Source: Fulvimarina sp040239565 (GTDB taxonomy: Bacteria; Pseudomonadota; Alphaproteobacteria; Rhizobiales; Rhizobiaceae). Taken from it: 64,000 nt of DNA. The notes under the pieces are model-generated. The model searched no databases. It was not told the DNA's origin and worked only from the letters and a program-made list of their open reading frames with translations. The translations under genes and the position numbers were made by a program. The stretch covers positions 254,545 through 318,544 of the forward strand of contig NZ_JBEHWS010000005.1 in assembly GCF_040239565.1 (NCBI RefSeq), given 5' to 3'. Positions 25,301 to 34,932 of this stretch are shown piece after piece (positions within the stretch are counted from its first letter, which is position 1; the number at the start of each line of letters is the position of its first letter).

Positions 25301-27076
25301 ATGTGTGGCATTTGCGGTGAAATCCGCTTCGACGGTGAGAACGCTTCGCCGGAACGGGTTCAGCGCATGGGCGACTGCCTCGCCCGGCGCGGGCCGGATG
25401 GCTCGGGTCAGGTCATGCGCGGCCGCGTCGGCCTCGCCCACCGCCGCCTCAAGATCATCGACCTGTCGGAAAAAGCCGAGCAGCCGATGGTCGATCCGGT
25501 TCTCGGGCTGACGATCGCCTTCAACGGCTGTATCTACAACTATCCAGAACTCAAGAAGGAGCTGGAGGCCAAGGGCTACAACTTCTTCTCGACCGGCGAC
25601 ACCGAAGTCATCATCAAGGCCTATCACGCCTGGGGCCGCGATTGCGTAAAGCGCTTCCACGGCATGTTCGCCTTCGCGATCCACGAGCGCGAGACCGGCC
25701 GGGTGATGCTTGCCCGCGACCGCTTCGGCATCAAGCCGCTTTATCTCAGCCAAAACGACAAGCGCCTCTATATCGGCTCCTCGCTTCAGTCGATCCTGAA
25801 GTCGGGCGATGTGGACACCGGCATCAATAAGATCGCGCTCCACCATTATATGACATTCCATGCTGTGGTTCCGCCGCCGCACACCATCGTCAAGGGCGTG
25901 CGCAAGCTGCCGCCGGCAACGACGAGGATGATCGAGGCCGACGGTTCCTTCACAGACGAAGTCTTCTGGTGGCCGGAATTTGCCCCGAAGTCGGGTGATG
26001 AAATGCTCACCTCCGACGACTGGCGCGACATGGTGATGGAGGCGATGAAGCTCGCCGTCGATCGCCGCATGGTCGCCGACGTTCCGGTGGGCGTGCTCCT
26101 ATCCGGTGGCGTCGATTCCTCGCTCATTGTCGGACTGCTGGCGGAGAAGGGCCAGAAGGACCTCAACACCTTCTCGATCGGTTTCGAGGATGCCAATGGC
26201 GAGGTCGGCAACGAATTCGAGTATTCCGATCTCATTGCCAAGCACTACGGCACCGAGCACCACAAGCTGTTCGTGCCGGGCGACGAGCTGATCAAGGAGC
26301 TGCCCAACGCCATCGAGGTGATGTCCGAGCCGATGGTGTCCTACGACAATATCGGCTTCTATCTCCTGTCGCGGGAAGTGGCCAAGCATATCAAGGTGGT
26401 TCAGTCCGGCCAAGGCGCGGACGAGATATTCGCCGGCTATCACTGGTATCCGAAGGTCGCCGGCGCGAACGATCCACTTGCCGCCTATCAGCGCGCTTTC
26501 TTCGACCGCGACCACGAGAAGCTCGGCACACATCTCAATCCCGAATGGATGCCGGATACCGATGTCTCCAGGGAATTCGTCGCCAACCATTTTGCCATGG
26601 AAGGCGCGACCGAAGCCGTCGACAAGGCGCTGCGGATCGACGCCCATGTCATGCTGGTCGACGATCCGGTCAAGCGCGTCGACAACATGACCATGGCCTG
26701 GGGGCTCGAAGCCCGCGTGCCCTTCCTCGATCATGAACTCGTCGAACTCGCCGCCCGCGTTCCGGCCGATGAAAAGCTGAAACAGGACGGAAAGGGCGTC
26801 CTGAAGGAAGTCGCCCGGCAGGTGATCCCGTCCGAGGTGATCGACCGAAAGAAGGGATACTTCCCGGTTCCGCAGCTGAAATATCTCTCTGGCCCGACGC
26901 TCGATTTCGTCAAGGACGCGCTCCATTCGGACGCCGCGAAGTCGCGCGGGCTTTTCCAGAAAAGCTACACCGACGCGCTTTTTGAAGATCCGTCCGAGCA
27001 CATCACGCCGCTGCGCGGCTCCGAACTCTGGCAGGTGGCCCTTCTTGAGATGTGGCTGCAGGCGCAGGGGGTTTAA
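25301..27076 (+). CDS. asnO: N-acetylglutaminylglutamine amidotransferase (asparagine synthase-like)
   Basis: 591 residues. The N-terminal glutaminase domain starts MCGICGE with the nucleophile Cys2; the synthetase domain has the pyrophosphate loop LLSGGVDSS (about 265-273) and SGQGADEIFAGYHWYP. In the NAGGN pathway it converts N-acetylglutaminylglutamine to its amide using glutamine. AACGGAG sits just before the start. The identity as the NAGGN enzyme, and not AsnB, rests on the next two genes: TAA is followed directly by the GNAT/ATP-grasp synthetase and then the M42 peptidase. Confidence 0.9.
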   Translation: MCGICGEIRFDGENASPERVQRMGDCLARRGPDGSGQVMRGRVGLAHRRLKIIDLSEKAEQPMVDPVLGLTIAFNGCIYNYPELKKELEAKGYNFFSTGDTEVIIKAYHAWGRDCVKRFHGMFAFAIHERETGRVMLARDRFGIKPLYLSQNDKRLYIGSSLQSILKSGDVDTGINKIALHHYMTFHAVVPPPHTIVKGVRKLPPATTRMIEADGSFTDEVFWWPEFAPKSGDEMLTSDDWRDMVMEAMKLAVDRRMVADVPVGVLLSGGVDSSLIVGLLAEKGQKDLNTFSIGFEDANGEVGNEFEYSDLIAKHYGTEHHKLFVPGDELIKELPNAIEVMSEPMVSYDNIGFYLLSREVAKHIKVVQSGQGADEIFAGYHWYPKVAGANDPLAAYQRAFFDRDHEKLGTHLNPEWMPDTDVSREFVANHFAMEGATEAVDKALRIDAHVMLVDDPVKRVDNMTMAWGLEARVPFLDHELVELAARVPADEKLKQDGKGVLKEVARQVIPSEVIDRKKGYFPVPQLKYLSGPTLDFVKDALHSDAAKSRGLFQKSYTDALFEDPSEHITPLRGSELWQVALLEMWLQAQGV

Positions 27077-28888
27077 TTGGTCTCACCGGAAATGCAGCCA
27101 AGACCGAAATCCAACGCCGAACTCCGCCTCCGACGCAAACGCTCGGCGAGCCTCACCGCGCCCGCCTCGCAGATCGGCCGGCATCTGAAGGACGTGAAGC
27201 AGGATGCGTTCCTGGACTGCGGCTGGGGACGCCTCGTCTTCGCGCACACCTTCCAGGATACCGGCAATCTCGTCGCCAACCTGCGTGAGGAGGGCCCGGA
27301 CAGGCGCGACATCGCGTTCTATGTCGCCGATCCGCATGTCCTCCTCGCCTACGCGCCGCAGGAGCTGTTCCTCGATCCGTCGCATACCTATCGGCTCGAT
27401 CTTTCCACGTATCGGCCGAGTTCACGCCGGCCGCGTGGCTATTTCATCCGCCGCATGTCGAGCGAGCAGGACGGCACCGAGATCAATCGCATCTATCAGA
27501 CGCGGAATATGGTGCAGGTGCATCCGGCCTTCCTGACCGCCAATCATGACAACCGGGCGCTGACCTATTTTGTCGCCGAGGACGAAACGACCGGCGCCAT
27601 CGTCGGGACGGTGACCGGCGTCCATCATCGTCGCGCCTTCGACGATCCGGAGAACGGCTCCTCGCTCTGGTGCCTCGCGGTTGACCCGCAGGCCGTCCAT
27701 CCCGGCATCGGTGAAAGCCTCGTGCGGCGTCTTTCCGAGCATTTCCAGGCGCGCGGCTGTGCGTTCATGGACCTCTCTGTCATGCACGACAACGACAAGG
27801 CGATAGCGCTCTACGACAAGCTCGGCTTCCATCGCGTCCCCTTCTTCGCGGTCAAGCGCAAGAACCAGATCAACGAGAAGCTCTTCACCGGCCCGGACGA
27901 GGGCTTTGACGAGCTCAACCCCTACGCCCGCATCATTGTCGACGAAGCGCGGCGGCGCGGCATTCATGCCGACGTCACCGATGGGCCGGGCGGTTTCTTC
28001 CGCCTCACCCAGGGTGGGCGTACGATCCACTGCCGCGAAAGCCTTTCGGAACTGACCACCGCAGTCGCCATGTCGATCTGCGACGACAAGACGGTGACGC
28101 GGCGCATGGTCGAGCCGGCTGGGGTGAAGGTTCCTGACCAGATCGACGGCGACAAGGCAGACGATGCCGAGATCGCCGCCTTCATCGAGAAGCACGGCTC
28201 GATCGTCGTGAAGCCCGCGCGCGGTGAACAGGGCCGCGGCATAGCGGTCGGCATCGACAATCTCGAAGACGCCAAGGCGGCCATCAAGACCGCCTCGGAA
28301 GTCTCCGAACGCGTTCTCCTCGAAGCCTGCTTCGAGGGCGATGACCTACGCCTCATCGTCATCGACTACCGCGTCGTCGCGGCCGCTCTCCGTAAACCGG
28401 CGCAGATCACTGGAGACGGCGAGACGAGCATCCGCGATCTCATCGAAGCGATGTCGCGCCGGCGTTCGGCAGCTACGGGCGGCGAGAGCCGAATTCCCAT
28501 GGATGGCGAGACGACACGCTGCGTGAAGCATGCCGGCTACGACATGGAGGATGTCCTGCCCAAGGGTGAGACGATCGCAGTGCGAAAGGCGGCCAATCTC
28601 CACACAGGCGGTACGATCCACGACGTCACCGGCGAGCTTCATCCGGATCTGGCCGCCGCTGCCGTGAATGCGGCACGGGCGATCGAAATCCCGGTGACGG
28701 GGATTGACCTGATGATCAAGAAACCGCACCAAGCGGACTACGTCTTCATCGAGGCGAATGAGCGGCCGGGTCTCGCCAATCACGAACCACAGCCGACGGC
28801 CGAGAGGTTCATAGACCTTCTCTTTCCGCTCTCGATCCCTTATGCAACGCGCAGCGCCCGCAACAAGCAACGGAAACAAAAGGAATAA
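27077..28888 (+). CDS. ngg: N-acetylglutaminylglutamine synthetase (GNAT plus ATP-grasp)
   Basis: 603 residues joining two enzymes: an N-terminal GNAT acetyltransferase (about 110-270; WCLAVDPQAVHPGIGESLVRR, LYDKLGFHR) and a C-terminal ATP-grasp ligase (about 320-590; KPARGEQGRGIAVGI, LIVIDYRVVAAALR, FIEANERPGLANHEP). It acetylates glutamine and joins a second glutamine to give the osmolyte precursor. Two starts are possible: TTG at 27077, immediately after the asnO stop and six bases from AGGGGG, or ATG at 27092. I favour the TTG because of the ribosome site, but the ATG is not excluded. Confidence 0.9.
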   Translation: MVSPEMQPRPKSNAELRLRRKRSASLTAPASQIGRHLKDVKQDAFLDCGWGRLVFAHTFQDTGNLVANLREEGPDRRDIAFYVADPHVLLAYAPQELFLDPSHTYRLDLSTYRPSSRRPRGYFIRRMSSEQDGTEINRIYQTRNMVQVHPAFLTANHDNRALTYFVAEDETTGAIVGTVTGVHHRRAFDDPENGSSLWCLAVDPQAVHPGIGESLVRRLSEHFQARGCAFMDLSVMHDNDKAIALYDKLGFHRVPFFAVKRKNQINEKLFTGPDEGFDELNPYARIIVDEARRRGIHADVTDGPGGFFRLTQGGRTIHCRESLSELTTAVAMSICDDKTVTRRMVEPAGVKVPDQIDGDKADDAEIAAFIEKHGSIVVKPARGEQGRGIAVGIDNLEDAKAAIKTASEVSERVLLEACFEGDDLRLIVIDYRVVAAALRKPAQITGDGETSIRDLIEAMSRRRSAATGGESRIPMDGETTRCVKHAGYDMEDVLPKGETIAVRKAANLHTGGTIHDVTGELHPDLAAAAVNAARAIEIPVTGIDLMIKKPHQADYVFIEANERPGLANHEPQPTAERFIDLLFPLSIPYATRSARNKQRKQKE

Positions 28889-28893
28889 GTTAA

Positions 28894-30048
28894 GTGCCAC
28901 GCCTCGTCATCGACACGCATTATCTGACGGAGCAATTGAAGGCACTTCTCGAAATACCTAGTCCAACCGGATATACTGATACGGTTGTCCGGCATGTTGC
29001 CAAGGAGCTTGAGCGCCTCGGGCTCAAGATCGAACTTACCCGGCGTGGCGCCATCACCGCGCTTCGTCAGGGATCGAGACGCGCCGCGGCCCGCGCCATC
29101 GTCAGCCACGTCGATACGCTGGGCGCGCAGGTCAAATACCTGAAATCCAATGGCCGGCTGGAGCTCGTTCCGGTCGGCAACTGGTCGGCCCGATTTGCCG
29201 AAGGCGCACGCGCGCAGATCTTTTCCGACAGCGGCATCTATCGGGGCACGATTCTGCCGCTGAAGGCCTCCGGCCATACGTATAACGACGAGATCGACAC
29301 AGCCCCCATCGGCTGGAACCATGTCGAACTGCGCGTCGACGCGCTCTCGCGCGATCTTGCTGAAGTTGAAAGGCTCGGCATCCATATCGGCGATATGGTC
29401 GCCATCGATCCCCAGCCGGAGTTTCTTGAAAACGGCTTCATCGTTTCGCGTCATCTCGACAACAAGGCGGGTGTCGCGGTGATGCTGGCTGCGATCCATG
29501 CCATGGAGCGCGAAGGTGTTTCGACGCCGGTCGATATCCACTGGCTCTTCACCATCGCCGAAGAAGTGGGCGTTGGCGCCTCCTCGATTCTGACGCCTGA
29601 CATCGCCTCGATGATCGCGATCGACAACGGAACATCGGCGCCGGGACAGAACTCCTCCGAATTCGGCGTAACGGTAGCCATGGCCGACCAGACGGGCCCG
29701 TTCGACTACCACCTGACCAAGAAGCTGATCCGCCTCTGCGAAGAGGAAGAGATCAAGCATCAGCGAGACATCTTTCGCTATTACCGCTCCGACTCGGCCT
29801 CAGCCATCGAAGCCGGACACGATGTTCGCACGGGGCTGATCACCTTTGGCGTCGACGCCTCCCACGGCTACGAGCGTATCCACGTCCACGCCCTGCGCTC
29901 ACTCGCCGAGCTGGTGACCGCCTACGCCACGTCTCCGGTCGAGATCGAGCGTGACCGTAATCTCCATGCCGGCCTCAAGGGCTTCACCCGTCAGCCGAAC
30001 GATGAAGCTCGCCAGGAGCTTGCCGAGGACTCCAATCCGGCGGAATAG
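28894..30048 (+). CDS. NAGGN-cluster M42-type metallopeptidase
   Basis: 384 residues starting at GTG 28894 behind AAGGA, five bases after the ngg stop. Di-metal aminopeptidase motifs of the M42/M20 clan: SHVDTLGAQV, LDNKAGVAVML, IAEEVGVGASS, IDNGTSAPGQ and SHGYERIH. Homologues travel with asnO and ngg; they may trim or turn over the osmolyte or its precursors, but the substrate has not been shown to my knowledge. No signal peptide, so cytosolic. Third gene of the operon. Confidence 0.88.
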   Translation: MPRLVIDTHYLTEQLKALLEIPSPTGYTDTVVRHVAKELERLGLKIELTRRGAITALRQGSRRAAARAIVSHVDTLGAQVKYLKSNGRLELVPVGNWSARFAEGARAQIFSDSGIYRGTILPLKASGHTYNDEIDTAPIGWNHVELRVDALSRDLAEVERLGIHIGDMVAIDPQPEFLENGFIVSRHLDNKAGVAVMLAAIHAMEREGVSTPVDIHWLFTIAEEVGVGASSILTPDIASMIAIDNGTSAPGQNSSEFGVTVAMADQTGPFDYHLTKKLIRLCEEEEIKHQRDIFRYYRSDSASAIEAGHDVRTGLITFGVDASHGYERIHVHALRSLAELVTAYATSPVEIERDRNLHAGLKGFTRQPNDEARQELAEDSNPAE

Positions 30049-30188
30049 GTCGCCTGATCCATCGATCGGCCGGCAACGCCTCTAGCGCAACAGCTTGCGC
30101 GTCTACCGATTGCTGGACTACCCTCCCGTGAGTAAGAATCGGCGCATTCCGTCTGCCGACGAAAGCCAGCGGGTTCGGACGAGCGACA

Positions 30189-30824
30189 ATGGAAAACGAG
30201 TTTCTCGCGCAAGCCGGCGCATGGTTCACCGAGGCCTGGGCTTCGGTACAGGCCCACACGGCTAACTCGCTCGAATGGCTGACGGGATCAGCACCCGATC
30301 TGATGGACCAGGCGATCGCGACGCTTCAGCAGCGGGCGGATGATCATCCCATCGTTGCGGCATTTGCGATCGCAGCCGTGGTCGCTACGCTTCTCGTCAC
30401 GCGGAATATTCTCGCGCTGATCGCCGCCGCATTTTTTGCGATCGCGGCTCTCGTCGGAACGGAGCCGGTCACCGATCCGCTGGCGCGACTGGTCTTTCCT
30501 GCCGGCTGCCTGATCGCCCTCGCCTTGCTTCTGGCGGCGATCGCAATCGATCGTCGTCGCGGCCGCCAGCTCCGCCGCCAGATCGGGGACATCAAGGCGC
30601 AAATGGCAGAATTGCAGGAGAAATACGACAGCGAAGTTCGATGGCGCATGGCCGAGCGGCGCGCATCGCCACCGATCGAGGAACGGCAAATCAAAGCCTC
30701 CGCCACCGCCCGCTCCCACACAGAGGCAAAACCTGCACAGGCGCCCAGCGAGCCTGCGCAGGCTTCGCCTCCTGCGCAGCAATCACCGGGCACGGTCAAC
30801 GCTCCGGCGACGGCGAGCGGCTGA
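30189..30824 (+). CDS. Uncharacterised membrane protein with Pro/Ala-rich tail
   Basis: 211 residues, not recognised. Two or three hydrophobic segments (about 56-75, 77-95 and 98-118), then a basic stretch DRRRGRQLRRQ, a short predicted coiled coil (RQIGDIKAQMAELQEKYD) and a low-complexity tail of Ala, Pro, Gln and Ser from about 165. The layout suggests an inner-membrane anchor with a cytoplasmic flexible tail. It is convergent with the deacetylase gene, five bases between stops. It could be the last NAGGN-operon gene, but a 140-base gap with a GCGCAA/TTGCGC hairpin argues for separate transcription. Confidence 0.6.
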   Translation: MENEFLAQAGAWFTEAWASVQAHTANSLEWLTGSAPDLMDQAIATLQQRADDHPIVAAFAIAAVVATLLVTRNILALIAAAFFAIAALVGTEPVTDPLARLVFPAGCLIALALLLAAIAIDRRRGRQLRRQIGDIKAQMAELQEKYDSEVRWRMAERRASPPIEERQIKASATARSHTEAKPAQAPSEPAQASPPAQQSPGTVNAPATASG

Positions 30825-30829
30825 ACCCT

Positions 30830-31699
30830 TTATCGCGAAGCGAGAAGCATGTCGCGGGCTGGCTTCAGATCCACGACCTTGTAGCCTCGGCGTTCGAGCT
30901 CCTTCAGGAAGCCCGGAAGCATGGCGACCGTCCGCGCCTGGATATCGTGAAACAGGATCACCCCCTTGCCCTTCTTCTCGATTGAGGCGAGCGTCCGCGA
31001 CATGACGCGGCTCGGGCCGTCCTTGAAGTAGTCCTTGGAGTCGATATCCACGTCGATCGCGACTACTCCCTGCCCGGCAAGCCGCGCGCGTAACGCCTTG
31101 GTATCTGCGAGATAGGGAAAGCGGAAGAACGGTGCCGGCTTTTCGCCGAGGGCGGCGGTGATCGACGCTTCGCCGCGGCGAATCTCGGCAAGCGCGCTTT
31201 CGGTGCTCATCGTTCTCAGATTGGCATGGCGTTCGGTATGCGTCCCGACCGTATGGCCTTCCGCCGCCACCTGGCGCGCGATCTCCGGATAGGCGCGCGC
31301 CATCTGGCCTACCATCAGGAAGGTCGCACCGACGCCGGCATCATCGAGTGCCTTCAGGATTTTCGGCGTCTTGCCGGGCATAGGCCCATCGTCGAAAGTC
31401 AGAACCACTTCCTTATCGCGCAGCGCGATGTCCGACACCTCAGCGACAGCGAGCGTCCGGCCGGCAAGCAATGAGCGGCTCGCCGGAAGAAACGATTGAT
31501 AGAGCGGAAATTGCCGACCGGCGTTTTCGCTGCCTCGATCCGTGTAGGAGAGCGCTGTCGTGTACGGCGTACCGACCGTCGAGAGGTTTCCTGTCTGCGC
31601 GGGCCGCGACCAAGCACAGGCGGAAAGTGAGGCTGCGCAGACAAGCGCGGAGCCGATGCGAAGAAGCGACATGAGAGAGCGTCCGAGACCGTTGAGCAC
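30830..31699 (-). CDS. Polysaccharide deacetylase lipoprotein
   Basis: 289 residues from a GTG at 31699 with a GAGAG site; an ATG at 31672 is an equal candidate. A lipobox LSAC at about residue 25-28 after a hydrophobic stretch suggests a membrane-anchored lipoprotein. The NodB-like (CE4) domain is intact: LTFDDGPMPG with the catalytic aspartate and metal aspartate, GTHTERHANL with the metal histidines, and RFPYL and VILFHDIQ near the end. Likely removes N-acetyl groups from peptidoglycan or an exopolysaccharide in the periplasm. Confidence 0.88.
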   Translation of the reverse strand: MLNGLGRSLMSLLRIGSALVCAASLSACAWSRPAQTGNLSTVGTPYTTALSYTDRGSENAGRQFPLYQSFLPASRSLLAGRTLAVAEVSDIALRDKEVVLTFDDGPMPGKTPKILKALDDAGVGATFLMVGQMARAYPEIARQVAAEGHTVGTHTERHANLRTMSTESALAEIRRGEASITAALGEKPAPFFRFPYLADTKALRARLAGQGVVAIDVDIDSKDYFKDGPSRVMSRTLASIEKKGKGVILFHDIQARTVAMLPGFLKELERRGYKVVDLKPARDMLLASR

Positions 31700-31785
31700 G
31701 GTTCGGACTCTCGCTCGTTAAGGTTAATGCTTGGTTGTCCGGCATTCTTCCTTTAGGGCAATTTCGGCTGACCGCCGATCTTGTT

Positions 31786-33102
31786 TCAGTCACCCATCTC
31801 GTCTTCTCGCCCGGCCTGTTCCATTTTCTCGGCACGGACCTCGGCGATCGAGAGTCCGTCGACCGACGTCACCTCGAAGTGCAGACCGTCCGCGTCGACG
31901 CTGTCGCCCACTTCCGGCACCTTGCGGAGACGCTCAAGCAGGAAGCCCGCGATGGTCCGGGACTTTTCCGTTTCGAGGCTCCAGCCATAGAGTTCTTCGA
32001 GACGCGAGAGCGGCGTCGTGCCCGGTATCTTCCACCGGCGCCCCGCCACGTCCTCAGCATCGGGAACGTCGATCTCGAAGCCACTATGGACCTCCCCGAC
32101 CACTTCTTCGATCGCATCCTCGAAGGCGACCGCGCCGAGAACGCTGCCATATTCGTCAGTCACCAGCGCCATATGCGTGCCGTGCTTTCGCATGTTGTCG
32201 AGGAGGCTCGCGGTATCGACGCTTGCCAGTGTCTTCGGCAGAGGATGCAACATGCCCGTCAATGTCTCGGCATCGAGCGCGTTACCCGTTTCGGTCTTGT
32301 GGCGGATGACATCCTTGACGTGGACAACGCCGAGGGCGTTATCCAGGCCATTGCGGGTCACCGGCAGACGGCTGGGACCGGCGGCAAGGATCGTCCCGGC
32401 ATAGTCCGCTGCGTCTTCCTGGCTGAGGTCGAGGGTGATCACATGCCTCCGGGGCGTCATCAGCTCTTCGGCGCGCCGGCCCTGCATGCGCACGATGTTC
32501 TGGATGAATTCGGCCTGTTCGGGCGCAATCGAGCCGCCCTCGCCTGAATCTTCCGCGATCGCCGCCAGTTCCCGCGGCGTATAATAGCGCGCCTCCGTCC
32601 TGTTGAGGCCGAAGAGTGAGAGCAGCGCCTGGCTGATGATGTTGAGCGCCCAGACGAAGGGTCGGAAAAGGATTTCGAAGAAACGGATCAGCGGCCACAT
32701 GAGAATGAGGAGCCGCTCCGCCCCCTTCAACGCCAACGCCTTCGGGATCATCTCGCCGAACACCACGTGGAAATAGGTGAGGATCACGACGGCGAGGATC
32801 AGAGCTACGAGGTGGACCGCCGCCCCGTCGATGCCGAGTGCGGCCATCGGTTCTTCCAGCCAGATCGCGATCTGATGCTCGCCATACATGCCGAGGCCGA
32901 TCGAGGCGAGCGTGATGCCAAGCTGGGCGACCGCAACGAAACGATCCTGCGCCTCCGTGCCATCGAGCCGCCGGGCTATCGTCTCACCGGTCTTCGACAT
33001 CGCTTCGAGGCGCGAGAGACGGCTGCCGACGATGACGAATTCCATCGCGACGAAGAGGCCGTTGATCGCAATGAGGAGAATGATGAAGGCGAGCCCGATC
33101 AT
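31786..33102 (-). CDS. CNNM/CorC-like membrane protein with CBS pair (second copy)
   Basis: 438 residues: an N-terminal DUF21/CNNM membrane domain (about 1-190; FVAMEFVIVGSRLSRLEAM), a CBS pair (about 205-335; AEELMTPRRHVITLDL) and a C-terminal CorC/HlyC domain. Family members act in magnesium or cobalt efflux or resistance; the old haemolysin label is misleading. Its ATG overlaps the TGA of the upstream paralogue (four bases), so the two are translated together and might form a hetero-dimer. Confidence 0.88.
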   Translation of the reverse strand: MIGLAFIILLIAINGLFVAMEFVIVGSRLSRLEAMSKTGETIARRLDGTEAQDRFVAVAQLGITLASIGLGMYGEHQIAIWLEEPMAALGIDGAAVHLVALILAVVILTYFHVVFGEMIPKALALKGAERLLILMWPLIRFFEILFRPFVWALNIISQALLSLFGLNRTEARYYTPRELAAIAEDSGEGGSIAPEQAEFIQNIVRMQGRRAEELMTPRRHVITLDLSQEDAADYAGTILAAGPSRLPVTRNGLDNALGVVHVKDVIRHKTETGNALDAETLTGMLHPLPKTLASVDTASLLDNMRKHGTHMALVTDEYGSVLGAVAFEDAIEEVVGEVHSGFEIDVPDAEDVAGRRWKIPGTTPLSRLEELYGWSLETEKSRTIAGFLLERLRKVPEVGDSVDADGLHFEVTSVDGLSIAEVRAEKMEQAGREDEMGD

Positions 33103-34433
33103 GCCTCATCTTCCTTGTTTACGGCAGACTTCGGAAAGGAAACGAGGCGCGGCAGACCGTTCTCGACAGCCTCCACTGTGAAGGTGACCCCAACAAGCTC
33201 GACCGTCGACCCGCGTCCGCCGTCTTCCACGCCCAGTTCGAGCCTTACGAGACCGGAGATCGAATCGGCATGTTCATCCGGCAACTCGAAACCGAATTCG
33301 CGATTGACCTCGCCGATCAGGACGTCGCCGCGTAGGATGACACGTTCGTTCTCATGCCGGATGCGCGGCTCTTCCTGGTCGAACTCGTCGACGACCTCGC
33401 CGATGATCTCCTCGACGAGATCCTCCACCGATACGATCCCCGAGACGATGCCATATTCGTTGAAGACGACGGCGATGGTGTCGCGTTTTTCCTCGAGCTT
33501 GTCCCAGGCCTCGGCGAGGGAGAGAGTATCGGGCAGCATCTGCAAGGGACGGATGACGCTCTCGATCGGAGACTCAGGGTTCTTTTCAGCAAGCTCGAAA
33601 AGATCGCGAAGATGCACATAGCCCGCCGGCTTTTCAGTCTCGGAGCCGTTGATCACAGGGAAGCGGGTAAACGGCGTTGCAAGCATCATGCGCAGCGCAT
33701 CGCCGGCGTTCGGCTCGGAAGACATGAACTTCATACGCGCGCGCGGTTCCATTACCTCGCTCACCTTGCGGTCCTGAAAGGCGAGAACCTGATGCAGCAT
33801 TTCGTGCGCGTCGCGTTCGATGACGCCGCCCTTGAGGCTGTCCTCGATGAGCTGACGCAGCTCGTCATGGCTATGCTCGTCGCCGGTCTCCTTCGGCTTG
33901 TCGAGACCGCACCAGCGCATGATGAGCATCGCCGAGCCGTTGAGGAGCGTGATGAACGGCCCGAGCAGAAGCAGCGACCAGCGCATCGGTCGCGTTGTGC
34001 TGAGCGCCGTCGCCTCCGGCGCGCGCACGGCGATGGATTTCGGAAAGAGTTCGCCGAAGATTACCTGGAGCGCGGTCAGTACGATCAGCACAAGCGGCGC
34101 GCCGACGACGGCACTCGTCCAGCCGGACGGCAGCACTTCATCGAGCGGCGGGCCAATGTATGGCATCAATGCCCGCTGGCCGTAGACGCCGATGACGAGG
34201 CTCGTCAGCGTGATGCCAACTTGTGCGCAGGCGATGTAGCGGTCCATCCGCTCTTCGTCGGTGACCGTCTTTTCCAGATAGGCCGCGTTCGCATTGCCGT
34301 CTTCGGCCTTCGCCTCCAGCTTCGGCTTGCTCGCCGAAACAGCTGCAAATTCGGCGGCGACGTAAAACGCATTGCCAAGCAGCATGAGACAGATGACGGC
34401 AATGACGATGGCAAGGCCCATACCCGCGAACAC
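33099..34433 (-). CDS. CNNM/CorC-like membrane protein with CBS pair (first copy)
   Basis: 444 residues with the same architecture as its downstream neighbour: CNNM membrane domain (about 1-195; NAFYVAAEFAAVSASK), CBS pair (about 215-345; VSEVMEPRARMKFM, VFNEYGIVSGIVSVEDLVEEIIGE) and a CorC/HlyC domain. Two adjacent copies are common in proteobacteria and sometimes have separate roles. First gene of a two-gene unit, 223 bases from the fdsD stop. Confidence 0.88.
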   Translation of the reverse strand: MFAGMGLAIVIAVICLMLLGNAFYVAAEFAAVSASKPKLEAKAEDGNANAAYLEKTVTDEERMDRYIACAQVGITLTSLVIGVYGQRALMPYIGPPLDEVLPSGWTSAVVGAPLVLIVLTALQVIFGELFPKSIAVRAPEATALSTTRPMRWSLLLLGPFITLLNGSAMLIMRWCGLDKPKETGDEHSHDELRQLIEDSLKGGVIERDAHEMLHQVLAFQDRKVSEVMEPRARMKFMSSEPNAGDALRMMLATPFTRFPVINGSETEKPAGYVHLRDLFELAEKNPESPIESVIRPLQMLPDTLSLAEAWDKLEEKRDTIAVVFNEYGIVSGIVSVEDLVEEIIGEVVDEFDQEEPRIRHENERVILRGDVLIGEVNREFGFELPDEHADSISGLVRLELGVEDGGRGSTVELVGVTFTVEAVENGLPRLVSFPKSAVNKEDEA

Positions 34434-34656
34434 TCCACTGAGCCGCTGGCATGGCGAAATGTGCCCTCGGGCACGAACACCGTGCCGATGGCGGCGGTTT
34501 CAAACGTCAGGAACGGAAACAGGGCAGCGTAGAGCCGGAGACAAGGGCGGAAGCGCCCCGATCGATCACCTTTGCGAAACCGTCGACTGACGGGAAAGCA
34601 TCTCGCCGCTCAACGGTTCCGGATCGGTTGCAGGGAGGCGGCGCGGGTGTTGCGGC

Positions 34657-34905
34657 CTACTGGTGATCGGCCCGCTCTTCAAGCGGCTTTTCCGGACGGC
34701 GGATATGCGGGACGGCTTCGAGGAGGAGCGGGTGGAACGACTTCGTTTCGCCGGCATCGACCTTTTGGAAGAGCTGCGTGCGCATCCGCGGCTCCCAGAA
34801 CTTGTTGATATGGTCGGCAACCCCTTCGGAGCGCGCACCTTCCGGCGTCGACTGGAAGAACTTGGCGATCTGGTTTCCCATATAGACGAGCTTGTCGCGC
34901 TCCAT
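34657..34905 (-). CDS. fdsD: Formate dehydrogenase delta subunit
   Basis: 82 residues; MERDKLVYMGNQIAKFFQS and DHINKFWEPRMR are the hallmark segments of FdsD. This small subunit is needed for active NAD-dependent molybdenum formate dehydrogenase, probably in cofactor insertion or assembly. Last gene of the fds operon, 27 bases after fdhD; a GAGAG site precedes the start. Confidence 0.9.
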   Translation of the reverse strand: MERDKLVYMGNQIAKFFQSTPEGARSEGVADHINKFWEPRMRTQLFQKVDAGETKSFHPLLLEAVPHIRRPEKPLEERADHQ

Positions 34906-34932
34906 CGAGGTCTCTCCCGCGTGTTCCGGCGT

